Assembly: GCF_000772935.1 (NCBI RefSeq)
Contig: NZ_JPVR01000067.1
Location: forward strand, 1-64,000
Reading direction: 5' to 3'
DNA from: Lysinibacillus boronitolerans JCM 21713 = 10a = NBRC 103108
GTDB lineage: Bacteria; Bacillota; Bacilli; Bacillales_A; Planococcaceae
DNA: 64,000 nt
Shown: piece after piece, positions 35,276-43,940 of the stretch
Position numbering within the stretch: the stretch's first letter is position 1
Layout: each line of letters starts with the position of its first letter
Position numbers and translations under genes: made by a program
Notes under the pieces: model-generated
The model's input: the letters and a program-made list of their open reading frames with translations, nothing else
What the model was told of the DNA's origin: nothing
The model's database searches: none

Positions 35276-36322
35276 GTGCAACCGACCAACAGTAATAAAC
35301 GAATTGATACATTAGATTATTTAAGAGGGTTCGCCTTACTAGGCATTATTCTAGTCAATATCCCCTCGTTAATGTGGATTGAACCACCTAAATTGGCAAA
35401 CGATATTGCCTATAGCCGCTTTCTAACACTTTTTGTAGAGGGTAAATTTTTTATCATTTTTTCATTTTTATTTGGAATAGGATTTTATCTCTTTATTTCA
35501 CGCGCTCAGGCAAGGGGTGAAAAAGCCTATGCCTTATTTAGCCGTAGACTTTTGATTTTACTGCTTATGGGGATTGTTCATTTTTATTTCCAACCAGGTG
35601 AAGCTTTAACAGTCTATGCTATCTTCGGCTTTGTAGCCTTACCTTTTTATAAAATGCGCAAAGGCATCAATCTCATCCTTGGGTTCATCCTATTAGCCAT
35701 CACTGCCTATTTTGGTCTAAAAATTTTAATGCCATTTCCACTGATTTTGCTTGGTCTAGCTGCAGGTCAATATCATTTATTTGAAAATATCACGTTACAT
35801 CGAAATAAAATCAGGTTAGTGACGATTATAATGGGCTTGATAAGCATGGTTAGCTGGTTTTATCAATGGCAGTATGTCCCTGAGCCCCTTATCAACATCC
35901 AACATTTACCGAATGATCAGCTAGCAGCTCATATTACTAATATCGAGCAATTTTCATTAATTGGACTACAGTTTAGCCCATTCGCTTCTGCCTTTTACAT
36001 GGGAACAATCACCCTATTATTACAAAGTACTTTGTTCCAGCGACTATTGGCACCGTTAAAAGCATATGGGCGCATGGCCTTGACTAATTACTTGGGGCAA
36101 ACCGTGCTCATTCTCTTAATTGGCCATGCTTTCGGTTTAATCGGACAACTTCGCTATCTTGAATCTTTGTGGATTTGTCTAGGCATTTATGTTTGCCAAT
36201 TGCTCTTTAGTAAGCTATGGCTATACTTTTTCCGCTTTGGCCCAATGGAAAGGCTATGGCGAATCGGCACATATTGGACAATTCCTCCCCTACGACAAAG
36301 AAATAAAGATTATTTATTGTAA
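35276..36322 (+). CDS. DUF418 membrane protein
   Basis: The product has 348 residues from a GTG at 35276, behind AAGGAGGAG; the frame runs upstream through that site. It has about ten helices. The N-terminal R-I-D-x-L-D-Y-L-R-G-F-A-L-L-G-I segment is shared by DUF418 and acyltransferase-3-like proteins. The DUF418 C-terminal part shows LKAYGRMALTNYLGQTV and WLYFFRFGPMERLWR, with a P-x-E-x-x-W-R pattern. Family members may modify or move envelope components; function unproven. It follows the WYL regulator on the same strand. Confidence 0.85.
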   Translation: MQPTNSNKRIDTLDYLRGFALLGIILVNIPSLMWIEPPKLANDIAYSRFLTLFVEGKFFIIFSFLFGIGFYLFISRAQARGEKAYALFSRRLLILLLMGIVHFYFQPGEALTVYAIFGFVALPFYKMRKGINLILGFILLAITAYFGLKILMPFPLILLGLAAGQYHLFENITLHRNKIRLVTIIMGLISMVSWFYQWQYVPEPLINIQHLPNDQLAAHITNIEQFSLIGLQFSPFASAFYMGTITLLLQSTLFQRLLAPLKAYGRMALTNYLGQTVLILLIGHAFGLIGQLRYLESLWICLGIYVCQLLFSKLWLYFFRFGPMERLWRIGTYWTIPPLRQRNKDYLL

Positions 36323-36678
36323 AGGATAAATACCTATCAGCTTGGTGGTAAACATCATATATTGGTAATGTACCCTACTCGCTTTCCATCTTTGCTCATA
36401 TCTTCAGCAAGAAACACATCCCCATTTTATTTGGTCACCAACGTGACTAATTTAAAAACAGCGTTAATCATTGTTAACGCTGTTTCTTTTACTTTATTAA
36501 GTCTAATAAGAAATAAAAGTGAATCATTCGGGTACTTTGTGGGGAATAGGTAATTGAATGCTAATTAGGAGATAAACATACAAGTCACTGGATTATATAA
36601 TCCAGTGACTTGTATTCATTGCAGTTATTTTTTCTTCAAGCGAGTATGTCTCTTCATCTTGATAATTGGTTCACTGTA
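36323..36678. other. Intergenic region with two terminators
   Basis: Hairpin ACAGCGTTAA/TTAACGCTGT with TTCTTTT (near 36458-36491) ends the DUF418 transcript. Hairpin CAAGTCACTGGAT/ATCCAGTGACTTG (36582-36613) sits near the end of the convergent gene. No coding sequence is supported. Confidence 0.65.
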
Positions 36679-37533
36679 CTAAATACGGGTTAATGCGCCA
36701 TCAGGTTTGGGAATTTCTTGAACTGTTATCTGATTCATTTTACAAAAATGTTTAAAGAATTGTTGTGCCAACTCTCGTTCTTTTGGGTCACTTTTCAGCG
36801 CAATGATATCAAGTAAAATTTGAGCCATCCATAAATTTTCGAAATAACGATATTTACCTGTCTTCCATGTCATTTTTTCGGGGAATTTTTCATTGATATA
36901 ATATTGCCAGAAAAGCAGCTGATCCGATTCCTGTTCTGTCAGTTGAATTCTGTATTTTGAATGAGCAGGAATATGTCCATCTTCACACAGTTTACCAACA
37001 AAATTTTCATTCACCATATAGACACCTAAGATGCGTCTATCTTTTTCAAGCTGACTGGAATCTCTTGCTGTTAAAAGGACAGCGCTATTTTGATGCAAAC
37101 GGCTCGGCTTGTTTGGGTTTCCTTTGTTAGTACCACTCTTTAATATACCCGAAAAAACTTTCCACTCTGAAAAAGAACGATTCTGTTCCTCTGAATCACA
37201 CCAAAAAACCATCTGTGATGAGGGATGAAGTTTATGATTACTCATTAGTTTTTCGTGTTCCAAGCGAAGCAAGAGTTCTTTCCGTTGAAGTTCTTTGGCC
37301 TCTTCCATCCGCGATTCTTCTTCTTTTCGTTCAATTTCTTTTTTTTGTATAATTTCCTCAAGTAACTTAGCATCACTTTTATCATGTATTGTTAGGTGCT
37401 TTCCAAATACATCTGGAAAAACAAACCTTTTATTTTCTGATGCAAAATGTATTTCAATACTTGAATCATTTTGATTAACTATACTACCTATGCCAAAACG
37501 CTTGTGTGTAACTTTCTTATTAATTAGATTCAT
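36679..37533 (-). CDS. Cytoplasmic protein with N-terminal Tudor/CarD-like fold
   Basis: This 284-aa protein starts at an ATG behind TAAGGAGGACTAGATGA. Residues 1-45 (KKVTHKRFGIGSIVNQNDSS, ENKRFVFPDVF) resemble the small beta domain of CarD/UvrD-C type. A highly charged coiled coil (about 55-95) follows. A C-terminal domain with SSQMVFWCDSEEQNRSF and PSRLHQNSAVLLTARDS comes last, as in Bacillus proteins of unknown function. No enzyme motif. It is preceded by a promoter and a terminator-like hairpin in the leader, suggesting attenuation. Confidence 0.7.
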   Translation of the reverse strand: MNLINKKVTHKRFGIGSIVNQNDSSIEIHFASENKRFVFPDVFGKHLTIHDKSDAKLLEEIIQKKEIERKEEESRMEEAKELQRKELLLRLEHEKLMSNHKLHPSSQMVFWCDSEEQNRSFSEWKVFSGILKSGTNKGNPNKPSRLHQNSAVLLTARDSSQLEKDRRILGVYMVNENFVGKLCEDGHIPAHSKYRIQLTEQESDQLLFWQYYINEKFPEKMTWKTGKYRYFENLWMAQILLDIIALKSDPKERELAQQFFKHFCKMNQITVQEIPKPDGALTRI

Positions 37534-37631
37534 TCATCTAGTCCTCCTTATGGAATAAAAATTAAGTTACTATTAGATAGTAAATTCTTTTAAATAACTT
37601 CTTTAAACAATTTCGAATTTTTCTTCCGTTT

Positions 37632-37726
37632 AAAAAATAAAAAAAAAACGTATCCAAATTCTTTCTGCAAAATAGGACATCGGAATTCGAAATACGTTTA
37701 TAAAAAATGATCGTAATACTATTATA
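37632..37726 (-). promoter_or_regulatory. Promoter and leader hairpin with long T-tract
   Basis: On the minus strand a perfect -10 TATAAT lies at 37721-37726, with a weak TTTGTA 17 bases before. The transcript would enter AAACGTAT (37692-37699), which pairs with ATACGTTT (37646-37653) with inner GAATT pairing. About ten T follow. The CDS starts 110 bases later. Shape and position suggest a leader terminator or attenuator. Confidence 0.5.
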
Positions 37727-37963
37727 ACATTTTTTAATAAAATTACAAATTTATTATTGACAACACATTTTTATATGAGTTAAAATATTTATTTATTCTC
37801 TGAATGTCATTGAAATCATGTTAGAAAAGACCATAAACTTCTAAAAAACGCCTTATAATATCCAACTTTCCCTTGTTACCTATTTGATGCCCATAAATTC
37901 TTCACCTGTTTCTTATTCTAAGCATACAATGCAAATAATACCCTTTTTTGTAGGGAGGATTAT

Positions 37964-38209
37964 ATGAAGCAAAATAAAGGTAATCGGAATAATGAGGGAT
38001 TGGAATCCGTGAGTCAAGCAGCTAAGCTGGCTGTCATTGCGGGGGCGATTACAACACTTGGAGACGCTCTAGCGACCATTGCGGCTGGTCTTGCGCTAGA
38101 AGATGAATTGAAGGAAAATGAAAGTAATAGCAATGATATTGACAAACTACAAAAGCAAATTGACGATTTAAATTATGAAATGAAACAATTAAAAAGGATG
38201 TTACGTTAA
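37964..38209 (+). CDS. Small protein: hydrophobic segment plus coiled coil
   Basis: This 81-aa protein has TAGGGAGGATTAT before the ATG. Residues 15-48 form an Ala/Gly/Ile-rich helix (AAKLAVIAGAITTLGDALAT then IAAGLALE). Residues 60-80 form a coiled coil (IDKLQKQIDDLNYEMKQLK). It may be a small membrane- or spore-associated protein. Similar unknown proteins occur in spore-formers. A perfect terminator follows, so it is transcribed alone. Confidence 0.7.
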   Translation: MKQNKGNRNNEGLESVSQAAKLAVIAGAITTLGDALATIAAGLALEDELKENESNSNDIDKLQKQIDDLNYEMKQLKRMLR

Positions 38210-38223
38210 TTCAGTCTGTATAC

Positions 38224-38259
38224 AAAAACGACAATACCACATGGATATTGTCGTTTTTT
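38224..38259. terminator. Bidirectional terminator
   Basis: AAACGACAATA pairs with TATTGTCGTTT around an 8-base loop, with A and T runs on both sides. It serves the convergent 37964 and RidA genes. Confidence 0.85.
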
Positions 38260-38262
38260 AAG

Positions 38263-38655
38263 CTATTTAGCAGCCCAAAGTTCAATCTCTATTTTTATAT
38301 CTGGTAGCCCTAATGCAGATACATAAGCAATAGTCATAGAGGGATAGGAATGACCAAACATTACTTCCCATTGCTGATAGAAATGGTGCCAATCAATCTC
38401 CTCTGTCGCCCATATATTCACCTTTACCACATGAGATGCATCCAATCCCTCAGTTGCTAAAAGCGCTTCAATATTTCTAAATGTATTGGTGGTTTGTTCA
38501 ATTAAATCTGCAGGCAGTTGATCATCTTGATCAACCCCAATTTGTCCAGAGAATGCATACATTGTTGCATCTTTCGGAATGATTGTGATGTGGCTATACT
38601 TCCCAACAGGGCTAGGTACCTGCATTGGATTTTTACGTACTATGTTTGTTTTCAT
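38263..38655 (-). CDS. RidA family protein (YjgF/YER057c/UK114)
   Basis: This 130-aa protein has usual length for RidA. It shows MYAFSGQIGVDQDDQLP, IEQTTNTFRNIEALLATEGL and VVKVNIWATEEIDWHHFYQ, then YPSMTIAYVSALGLPDIKIE. The catalytic Arg of enamine deaminases (R in R-x-x-x-x-V) is replaced: the position reads SMTIAYV. This member probably is not a classic 2-aminoacrylate deaminase and belongs to a Rid subgroup. AAAGGAGAAAAGAAT precedes the ATG. Confidence 0.85.
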   Translation of the reverse strand: MKTNIVRKNPMQVPSPVGKYSHITIIPKDATMYAFSGQIGVDQDDQLPADLIEQTTNTFRNIEALLATEGLDASHVVKVNIWATEEIDWHHFYQQWEVMFGHSYPSMTIAYVSALGLPDIKIEIELWAAK

Positions 38656-39362
38656 ATTCTTTTCTCCTTTAGGATTGTTTTTTTTCTAAAAAAGGGCAGA
38701 CTTATCCCTTGTTCGTTGATTTTAGAAAAAAACAGCTGTGGAGAACCCTATACCCATGCTTAAAAAACGAATAGCTCTTTTTTTCATGTGAATTCTCCTC
38801 CTTGTCCCTAAAGTTATGTTCACTTTACCATTTCTATCCTAGACAATCAATGAAATACCCAAACACTTTTGCATTTCATCGATTATTTCTCAGGCAATTA
38901 ACTATTCAACCATAGCAAGCACAACATATATATAGTAGTGTAAAGCTAAATTAGCCTTACACCTCCGAAATTGTTACTAGGGTCACTCCATCCCAAGTGT
39001 CCCTTTGCATAATAGAACTAGGTACCCCTCTTTGGCGGTACCTAGTTTTTTAGTTATTTGGGGTCGAGTCGCACTTATGTTGGCTAAGTTTTGTCCACCT
39101 GCATTACAGCTAGTTTTAATTCATCTGCAAGTAATGCTGAGGTGTAGAATTCTTATACGGAAATTTACCATAGCCAATACAAGAACTATAAACTTAAATA
39201 TAATTACACAGCACACTTCCCTAATGCGATCCTTTTGCTTTAAGCTCAAATACTAGAGATTCTTTGTCTAAGCATTGTTTATACAACAAATATAGAAAAT
39301 GAATGCAGTATGCAACAAAAATGTTAAGCTTAGTAATTATGAGCCGAGTCATGTTTACATAA
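38656..39362. other. Long gene-free stretch with a dispersed repeat
   Basis: Apart from the repeat at 38891-39007 no coding sequence or strong regulatory site is recognised. An 83-codon frame at 39005 has no ribosome site and looks accidental. Confidence 0.5.
38891..39007 (+). repeat. Second repeat family, copy 2
   Basis: It resembles 18779-18900 along about 115 bases: AGGCAATTAACTATTCAA, TAGTAGTGTAAAGCTAAAT, GAAATTGTTACTAGGGTCAC. The terminal hairpin is partly decayed (GGGTCACT...AGTGTCCC). Confidence 0.6.
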
Positions 39363-39911
39363 TTAAGAGATAAAAATATGAATCCCTCCTGTAATAACAC
39401 TTAATGCCGCTATTGAGATATGGATTGTTCGCAAGCTTCGATTTTTTCTATAGTTGAATAAATTTATTCCTATAATAGCAGTAATTGATAAAAGAATAAT
39501 TGCAATTAAGCCAATAATTCCTTCATTCTCCAATTCACCCTCATTAAAGTACATAATTATCCCATGACCAATACCTAACAACAATGCCATTGTGCCAAAA
39601 AGAATATGATATCTACCTATTAACTTTGCTACGTATAAATATAGTCCTTTAGATTGTGGGAAAGTACGAATTACAGACTTCAAGAAGGTTCTAATAGGAA
39701 AAATCATACCCGCTGCACCAATTCCTATGAATGCACACCAACCAATTAATTCACCAAGGTCCTCATAACGCCCTTCTTCGTGTTGTTGTCTACCGTTACC
39801 CTCATCATACTCATCTTTCCCTTCAAAAATATCATCTGCATAAATGGGATTTACATCATACAAAAAAAACATAACTACCAATACTATCCCAAACATTTTT
39901 AAATATCGCAT
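39363..39911 (-). CDS. Bis-His heme-type membrane protein (ferric-reductase-like), acidic N-terminus
   Basis: This 182-aa protein has a signal peptide (cleavage near IYA-DDI), then about 25 acidic residues (DIFEGKDEYDEGNGRQQHEE), then four membrane helices. Two helices each carry two His exactly 13 residues apart: RYHILFGTMALLLGIGHG and RTIHISIAALSVITGGIHI. That is the pattern binding two stacked hemes in ferric-reductase/cytochrome-b561-type electron carriers. No flavin or NADPH domain is attached. Divergent from the two-component system at 40130 (219-base gap), which probably controls it. Confidence 0.7.
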   Translation of the reverse strand: MRYLKMFGIVLVVMFFLYDVNPIYADDIFEGKDEYDEGNGRQQHEEGRYEDLGELIGWCAFIGIGAAGMIFPIRTFLKSVIRTFPQSKGLYLYVAKLIGRYHILFGTMALLLGIGHGIIMYFNEGELENEGIIGLIAIILLSITAIIGINLFNYRKNRSLRTIHISIAALSVITGGIHIFIS

Positions 39912-40129
39912 AGGAGATCTCCTTCCATATTGAGGTTCAACATTAGTCTAAGCAACCAATATGAAAAAAATCTGAAAAACGGTACTAGAAAAAATTACGA
40001 TATTTAATTTAAATTTCTTTTTTGGCTTAGAATAAGTAGAAGATTGGTTGCACAAAAAAATTCAGGTGGATTTCATAATGTTGTTATAAATTAGTTATAT
40101 TGAATATAAAAAAGGTAGGAGGAGCTTCG

Positions 40130-40795
40130 TTGAAAATACTGATAGCAGAAGATGATAATCGATTAAGAAAAAACATTGTTCACATCATTCAAAAAGAATT
40201 TCATCAGGTGGATGCTGTAGATAATGGTCAGCATGCATTAGAATACATACTGTTTCATACATACGATCTAGTCATTTTAGATTGGATGATGCCAGAAATA
40301 AGCGGTATTGATGTGTGCAAAGAAGCTAGAAGAAATGGTTATGAAGGTGGCATTTTAATACTAACAGCAAAGGATGATTGCAATGACATCATTTGCGGAT
40401 TAGATGCAGGTGCTGATGATTATGTTGTTAAACCATTTAAAATGGAAGAACTCTTAGCGAGAATACGTGCCATTTTAAGAAGAAAAAATAAATCCATTCA
40501 TCAAATCATTCAAATTGATGATTTAAAGTTATATTTGGATTCCAGAACACTTTTTAAAGATAATCAAGAAATACTATTAACTAAAAACGAATTTTTATTG
40601 TTAGAGTACCTTTTTATCAACAAAGGCATCATTCTTACTAGAGAACAAATTTACACACAAGTATGGGGCTTTGATCATGAAATGACTAACAACAACCTTG
40701 ATGCGTTAGTAAAATTAGTTCGTAAAAAAATCGATCATAATCGTCCAAAATCCATTATTGAAAACATTAGAGGAATAGGATACAGAGTGAGGTAG
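40130..40795 (+). CDS. OmpR-family response regulator
   Basis: The product has 221 residues from a TTG at 40130, behind TAGGAGGAGC; the frame extends to 40100 through that site. The receiver domain has acidic pocket E7-D8-D9, phospho-acceptor D51 (VILDWMMPE) and the conserved Lys in YVVKPF. The C-terminal winged helix (residues 125-221) carries LTKNEFLLLEYLF and a recognition helix NNNLDALVKLVRKKID. The kinase gene starts one base after the stop. It probably regulates the flanking redox genes on both sides. Confidence 0.93.
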   Translation: MKILIAEDDNRLRKNIVHIIQKEFHQVDAVDNGQHALEYILFHTYDLVILDWMMPEISGIDVCKEARRNGYEGGILILTAKDDCNDIICGLDAGADDYVVKPFKMEELLARIRAILRRKNKSIHQIIQIDDLKLYLDSRTLFKDNQEILLTKNEFLLLEYLFINKGIILTREQIYTQVWGFDHEMTNNNLDALVKLVRKKIDHNRPKSIIENIRGIGYRVR

Positions 40796-40796
40796 C

Positions 40797-42044
40797 ATGT
40801 TTAAGAAAACTCGTAAAAAACTAACTTTATTTAACTCCATTTATTTTATAGGCTTTTTCTTTGCTTTTCTTATTATTCTATATTTTTCATTAGTTCAACT
40901 AATGGATTATCAACAAATAGAAGAACTAGAAACTTATTATAAAGAACAATATCATGACTTTTTTGAGCACAAAAATGATAATGAAGGGAAATTAGAATTT
41001 AACCCAAATGGTATGTATTTTTACTATATTTATACAAAAGACCAGATACTAGTCCACGGTGACGAAAACTATCAAGGTTTATTTAAAGATCTAGAAAAAA
41101 TCATTCAAACGGAAGATCCTTCTAAACGTTTTGTAAAAAATATAAAGTGGCGCGATAAACATCTTTTAATTTTATCGAAACCCATTCAGCCGAACGATGA
41201 ATTTCTTGGATATATTGTTATAGGCAAATCGACCACATCACAATATCATTTTTTTCAAAAAATGATCTTACTGTTTATTGTTTTAATTATAATTTTTACA
41301 ATAATAATTGGATTCTTAAGTTACTACATGGCAGGAAAAGCCATGATTCCCATTCAACATGCACTTGAAAAACAGAAAAGCTTTGTTTCAGATGCTTCTC
41401 ATGAGTTAAGAACACCGCTAAGCGTATTTTATAGTTCACTCGATATTTTAGAAACTGATGAAGCTAATAATATGAGTGATTTCGGTAAAGAATTGATTGA
41501 AGATTTAAAGCATGAAGCAGAGTTAATGAAAGAGCTATTAGATAAACTATTATTTTTAGCCCGACATGACAAAAATCGTATTCATTCAACTAAAGAAAAA
41601 ATCTCCTTAACAGAGTTGCTAATAACGATTAGTAGGAAGTTTAAAAGAGCGTTACCGAAATCAATCGTTTTCGAAACAGAAATCCAACCTAATGTTGAAT
41701 TTATTGGAAATTCAAATAATATAACTGAATTAATTTATATATTATTAGATAATGCCGCTCAGTACACACAAAGAGGATCAATCTATCTAAAGCTTTTACA
41801 AACTGATAAAATGATATATATCTACATTGAAGATACAGGCATTGGGATTTCTAAGGAAGACCTCCCTTTTATTTTTGATAGATTTTTCCGGAGTGATGCA
41901 GTGAGAAACAGAAACGGAACAGGACTAGGACTTGCTATAGCTGATTCTATTGTTCATGATCACGGAGGAACATTCACAGTTCAAAGCGAATTGGAAAAAG
42001 GTACAACATTTTGTATTCAATTTCCTCTTTATACTAAAAAGTAG
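40797..42044 (+). CDS. Sensor histidine kinase
   Basis: This 415-aa protein has two membrane helices (about 11-35 and 155-178), flanking an extracytoplasmic domain of about 115 residues with many aromatic and charged residues. H202 in SDASHELRTPLSV is the phospho-acceptor. N box LLDNAAQYT, G1 DTGIGISKEDLPFIF, F box DRFFRSD and G2 GTGLGLAIA are all intact. No HAMP-like region longer than a short linker is seen. It forms one transcript with the response regulator. The signal may be redox or metal state, judging only from the neighbours. Confidence 0.93.
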   Translation: MFKKTRKKLTLFNSIYFIGFFFAFLIILYFSLVQLMDYQQIEELETYYKEQYHDFFEHKNDNEGKLEFNPNGMYFYYIYTKDQILVHGDENYQGLFKDLEKIIQTEDPSKRFVKNIKWRDKHLLILSKPIQPNDEFLGYIVIGKSTTSQYHFFQKMILLFIVLIIIFTIIIGFLSYYMAGKAMIPIQHALEKQKSFVSDASHELRTPLSVFYSSLDILETDEANNMSDFGKELIEDLKHEAELMKELLDKLLFLARHDKNRIHSTKEKISLTELLITISRKFKRALPKSIVFETEIQPNVEFIGNSNNITELIYILLDNAAQYTQRGSIYLKLLQTDKMIYIYIEDTGIGISKEDLPFIFDRFFRSDAVRNRNGTGLGLAIADSIVHDHGGTFTVQSELEKGTTFCIQFPLYTKK

Positions 42045-42077
42045 GCTCTTCATCGTTACATGATGGATAAACCAAAG

Positions 42078-42110
42078 AATGGCATTACATGTATCAGTAG
42101 TGCCATTCAA
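42078..42110. terminator. Hairpin between convergent transcripts
   Basis: AATGGCATT pairs with AGTGCCATT around a 12-base loop. It separates the two-component system from the convergent redox operon. Confidence 0.65.
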
Positions 42111-42184
42111 TTAGTTTATTTTTTGAGCTACTTTGGCAGTCTAGCTAACATGGAGAAACTGCCTTTCATCCATTCAAGCACCGC

Positions 42185-42739
42185 TTACTTGCTAACCCCT
42201 TGCTTTTGATCTTTCTTCTTAAACCCATCACTCATCAACCTTACAAGTAGTGCGGTAATTATAACCATTACCGTACTGCTATAAAATAAAATTACCAACA
42301 TTTGATTAGAGTCAGTACCAATGAATAGCCCATGAATAAGTGATAATATCCAAGCAGGTAAAACAAGAAAATGCATCTTCTTCCAAAGTGAGAAGTTCAT
42401 TTTATTTATCCATATATCTGATGTTAAAAGAACTATTAAAAATAAATAAAAAGCTATGGTTCCTAGCCCAGACAACAATGCCTGATAGTTAGCGCTAAAA
42501 GGTAATACGATTTCAGAAATAGTATAGGGTTCGTATTGATCAATCATTAGTAAAAGTAAATGTACAATAACAGTTATAAATCCCATCCATCCACTCATTT
42601 GATGTAATTGAAAGTACAAGTTTTTATTGGACTTGAGAGTAGAAGATTTCCTTAGTAAACCAAAAAAAATAGACATACTGAAGTAAAAATAACTTAAAAG
42701 CCCTAATAATCGAATCCATTCCCAAGTACTAAATAACAT
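42185..42739 (-). CDS. Ferric-reductase-like bis-His membrane protein
   Basis: This 184-aa protein has six predicted helices. Two helices hold heme-ligand pairs: LHQMSGWMGFITVIVHLL (His-x13-His) and MHFLVLPAWILSLIHGLF (His-x12-His). This is the ferric-reductase-like transmembrane module of the YedZ/NOX type without a dehydrogenase domain. GAAAGGAGGAG precedes the ATG. The first 11 bases overlap the end of apbE, so translation is coupled. It is the last gene of the four-gene operon starting at 44585. Confidence 0.8.
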   Translation of the reverse strand: MLFSTWEWIRLLGLLSYFYFSMSIFFGLLRKSSTLKSNKNLYFQLHQMSGWMGFITVIVHLLLLMIDQYEPYTISEIVLPFSANYQALLSGLGTIAFYLFLIVLLTSDIWINKMNFSLWKKMHFLVLPAWILSLIHGLFIGTDSNQMLVILFYSSTVMVIITALLVRLMSDGFKKKDQKQGVSK

Positions 42740-43634
42740 CTAATTTTTCTCCTCCTTTCAGCCAATATATACTTCCATCATCTTTTGCTATTAAGCAAGC
42801 ACAAGGCATCTGTAGTTTGTCAAACCATACTTGTAATTCTTGTTCATTTAATAAAAAAGCCAGTTTTGTTGCCACTTCTGCTTGACATAATGAGTTTGTT
42901 ATTATTGTTGTTTGAAGGATAGGGCTAATGATTACCTCTCCGGTTCTTCCATCTAATAAGTGATGCTTTTCTTTCCCCTGCTGTTTCCAACTTCTGAATA
43001 TACGATTCGAAGTGGCAATTGCACCATTTTGAATTCTAATTGAACTGATCTCTTCGTGTATATGAGATGGATGAGCAATCCCAATGGTCCATGTCTTTTT
43101 GCCTGACGACCACATTTTCATATCTCCACCACCATCTACAATTCCAAACTCTGGAGAAACCTGTCTAAGCCAATCAGCTATTTTTTCAACTACGTATCCT
43201 TTGGCAAATCCACCTAAATCAATTAATTGATTATCCGTTTTTAAAACTTCATTGTGATCCAAAAAAAGAAATGGCTTATTTGTCTTTTTTTCTATTTGTA
43301 TTGGCTTATACTTTGATTCTTGAAAAGGAAAGGATCGATCATACCCATGTTGTTCTAAATGTAATTTTAAATACGGAGAAAATATATTATTAGTTAATGT
43401 ATAATAGTTGTCTGCTGCTTTTAAACAATCATATAATGCAGGAGAAATTCTACCTATTTCTCCTACCTTTAGTTGATTAATTTGATTTAACTCATTATTT
43501 GGCTCAAATCTCGACCACTCTCTTGCAACGTATTGCAACCATTTCACCACTTTGTCTTTCCAATCCATTTTTTGTGTTCCAGCAATTTCAATATAAAAGT
43601 TTGTATTCATCGTGTTTAATGATAAGGTATCCAA
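42729..43634 (-). CDS. apbE: FAD:protein FMN transferase ApbE, cytoplasmic form
   Basis: This 301-aa protein is an ApbE-family flavin transferase. It shows MNTNFYIEIAGTQK, EWSRFEPNNELNQIN, the core DLGGFAKGYVVEKIADWL, DGGGDMKMWS and LLDGRTGEVI. Family enzymes use FAD to attach FMN to Ser/Thr in exported or membrane proteins of respiratory and extracellular electron-transfer chains. This one has no signal peptide or lipobox, unlike many exported ApbE proteins. TTG start with GGAG upstream. No neighbour shows an FMN-binding domain or the usual acceptor motif, so the target is elsewhere or unusual. Confidence 0.88.
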   Translation of the reverse strand: MDTLSLNTMNTNFYIEIAGTQKMDWKDKVVKWLQYVAREWSRFEPNNELNQINQLKVGEIGRISPALYDCLKAADNYYTLTNNIFSPYLKLHLEQHGYDRSFPFQESKYKPIQIEKKTNKPFLFLDHNEVLKTDNQLIDLGGFAKGYVVEKIADWLRQVSPEFGIVDGGGDMKMWSSGKKTWTIGIAHPSHIHEEISSIRIQNGAIATSNRIFRSWKQQGKEKHHLLDGRTGEVIISPILQTTIITNSLCQAEVATKLAFLLNEQELQVWFDKLQMPCACLIAKDDGSIYWLKGGEKLDVI

Positions 43635-43662
43635 GCAATTTCAACTCCACTTCAAACTAAGT

Positions 43663-43923
43663 TTAGGATCGTTTGGTAGTTCGATCGGTACGAATTTTAT
43701 TTTGTTGTTGTAGTTGATTCACTCCAACAATTTCAAAATTTGTCCAATCTAATTGAACAAGTTCCTTTTCTCGGTCTGACATTTTTTTTGATTGTTCATT
43801 TGTCAAATTTAGATCAGCTATGTTTATATCTGATGGAACATTATTAAATTGCGTTAATAGTAAAGAAGATAATATTACTCCAGAAGTGCCTAATATCCAT
43901 TTAGCTTTCTTTTGATCTTTCAT
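43663..43923 (-). CDS. Small membrane-anchored protein of the redox operon
   Basis: This 86-aa protein has one N-terminal hydrophobic segment (WILGTSGVILSSLLLTQF) and a polar extracytoplasmic tail of about 60 residues (NVPSDINIADLNLTNEQS..., RTDRTTKRS). GGGAGATGATTG precedes the ATG. It lies between the stalk-domain protein and apbE with gaps of 17 and 28 bases, so it is part of the operon. The tail has no cysteine and no clear flavin-acceptor motif. I do not recognise the family. A shortened version of a longer partner protein is possible. Confidence 0.65.
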   Translation of the reverse strand: MKDQKKAKWILGTSGVILSSLLLTQFNNVPSDINIADLNLTNEQSKKMSDREKELVQLDWTNFEIVGVNQLQQQNKIRTDRTTKRS

Positions 43924-43940
43924 TCAATCATCTCCCTTTT

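Noticed and set aside
36362-36553. 63-codon plus-strand frame
   Set aside because: It spans a terminator hairpin and lacks a ribosome site.
39005-39256. 83-codon plus-strand frame
   Set aside because: No ribosome site, begins in the tail of a dispersed repeat, no recognisable protein pattern.
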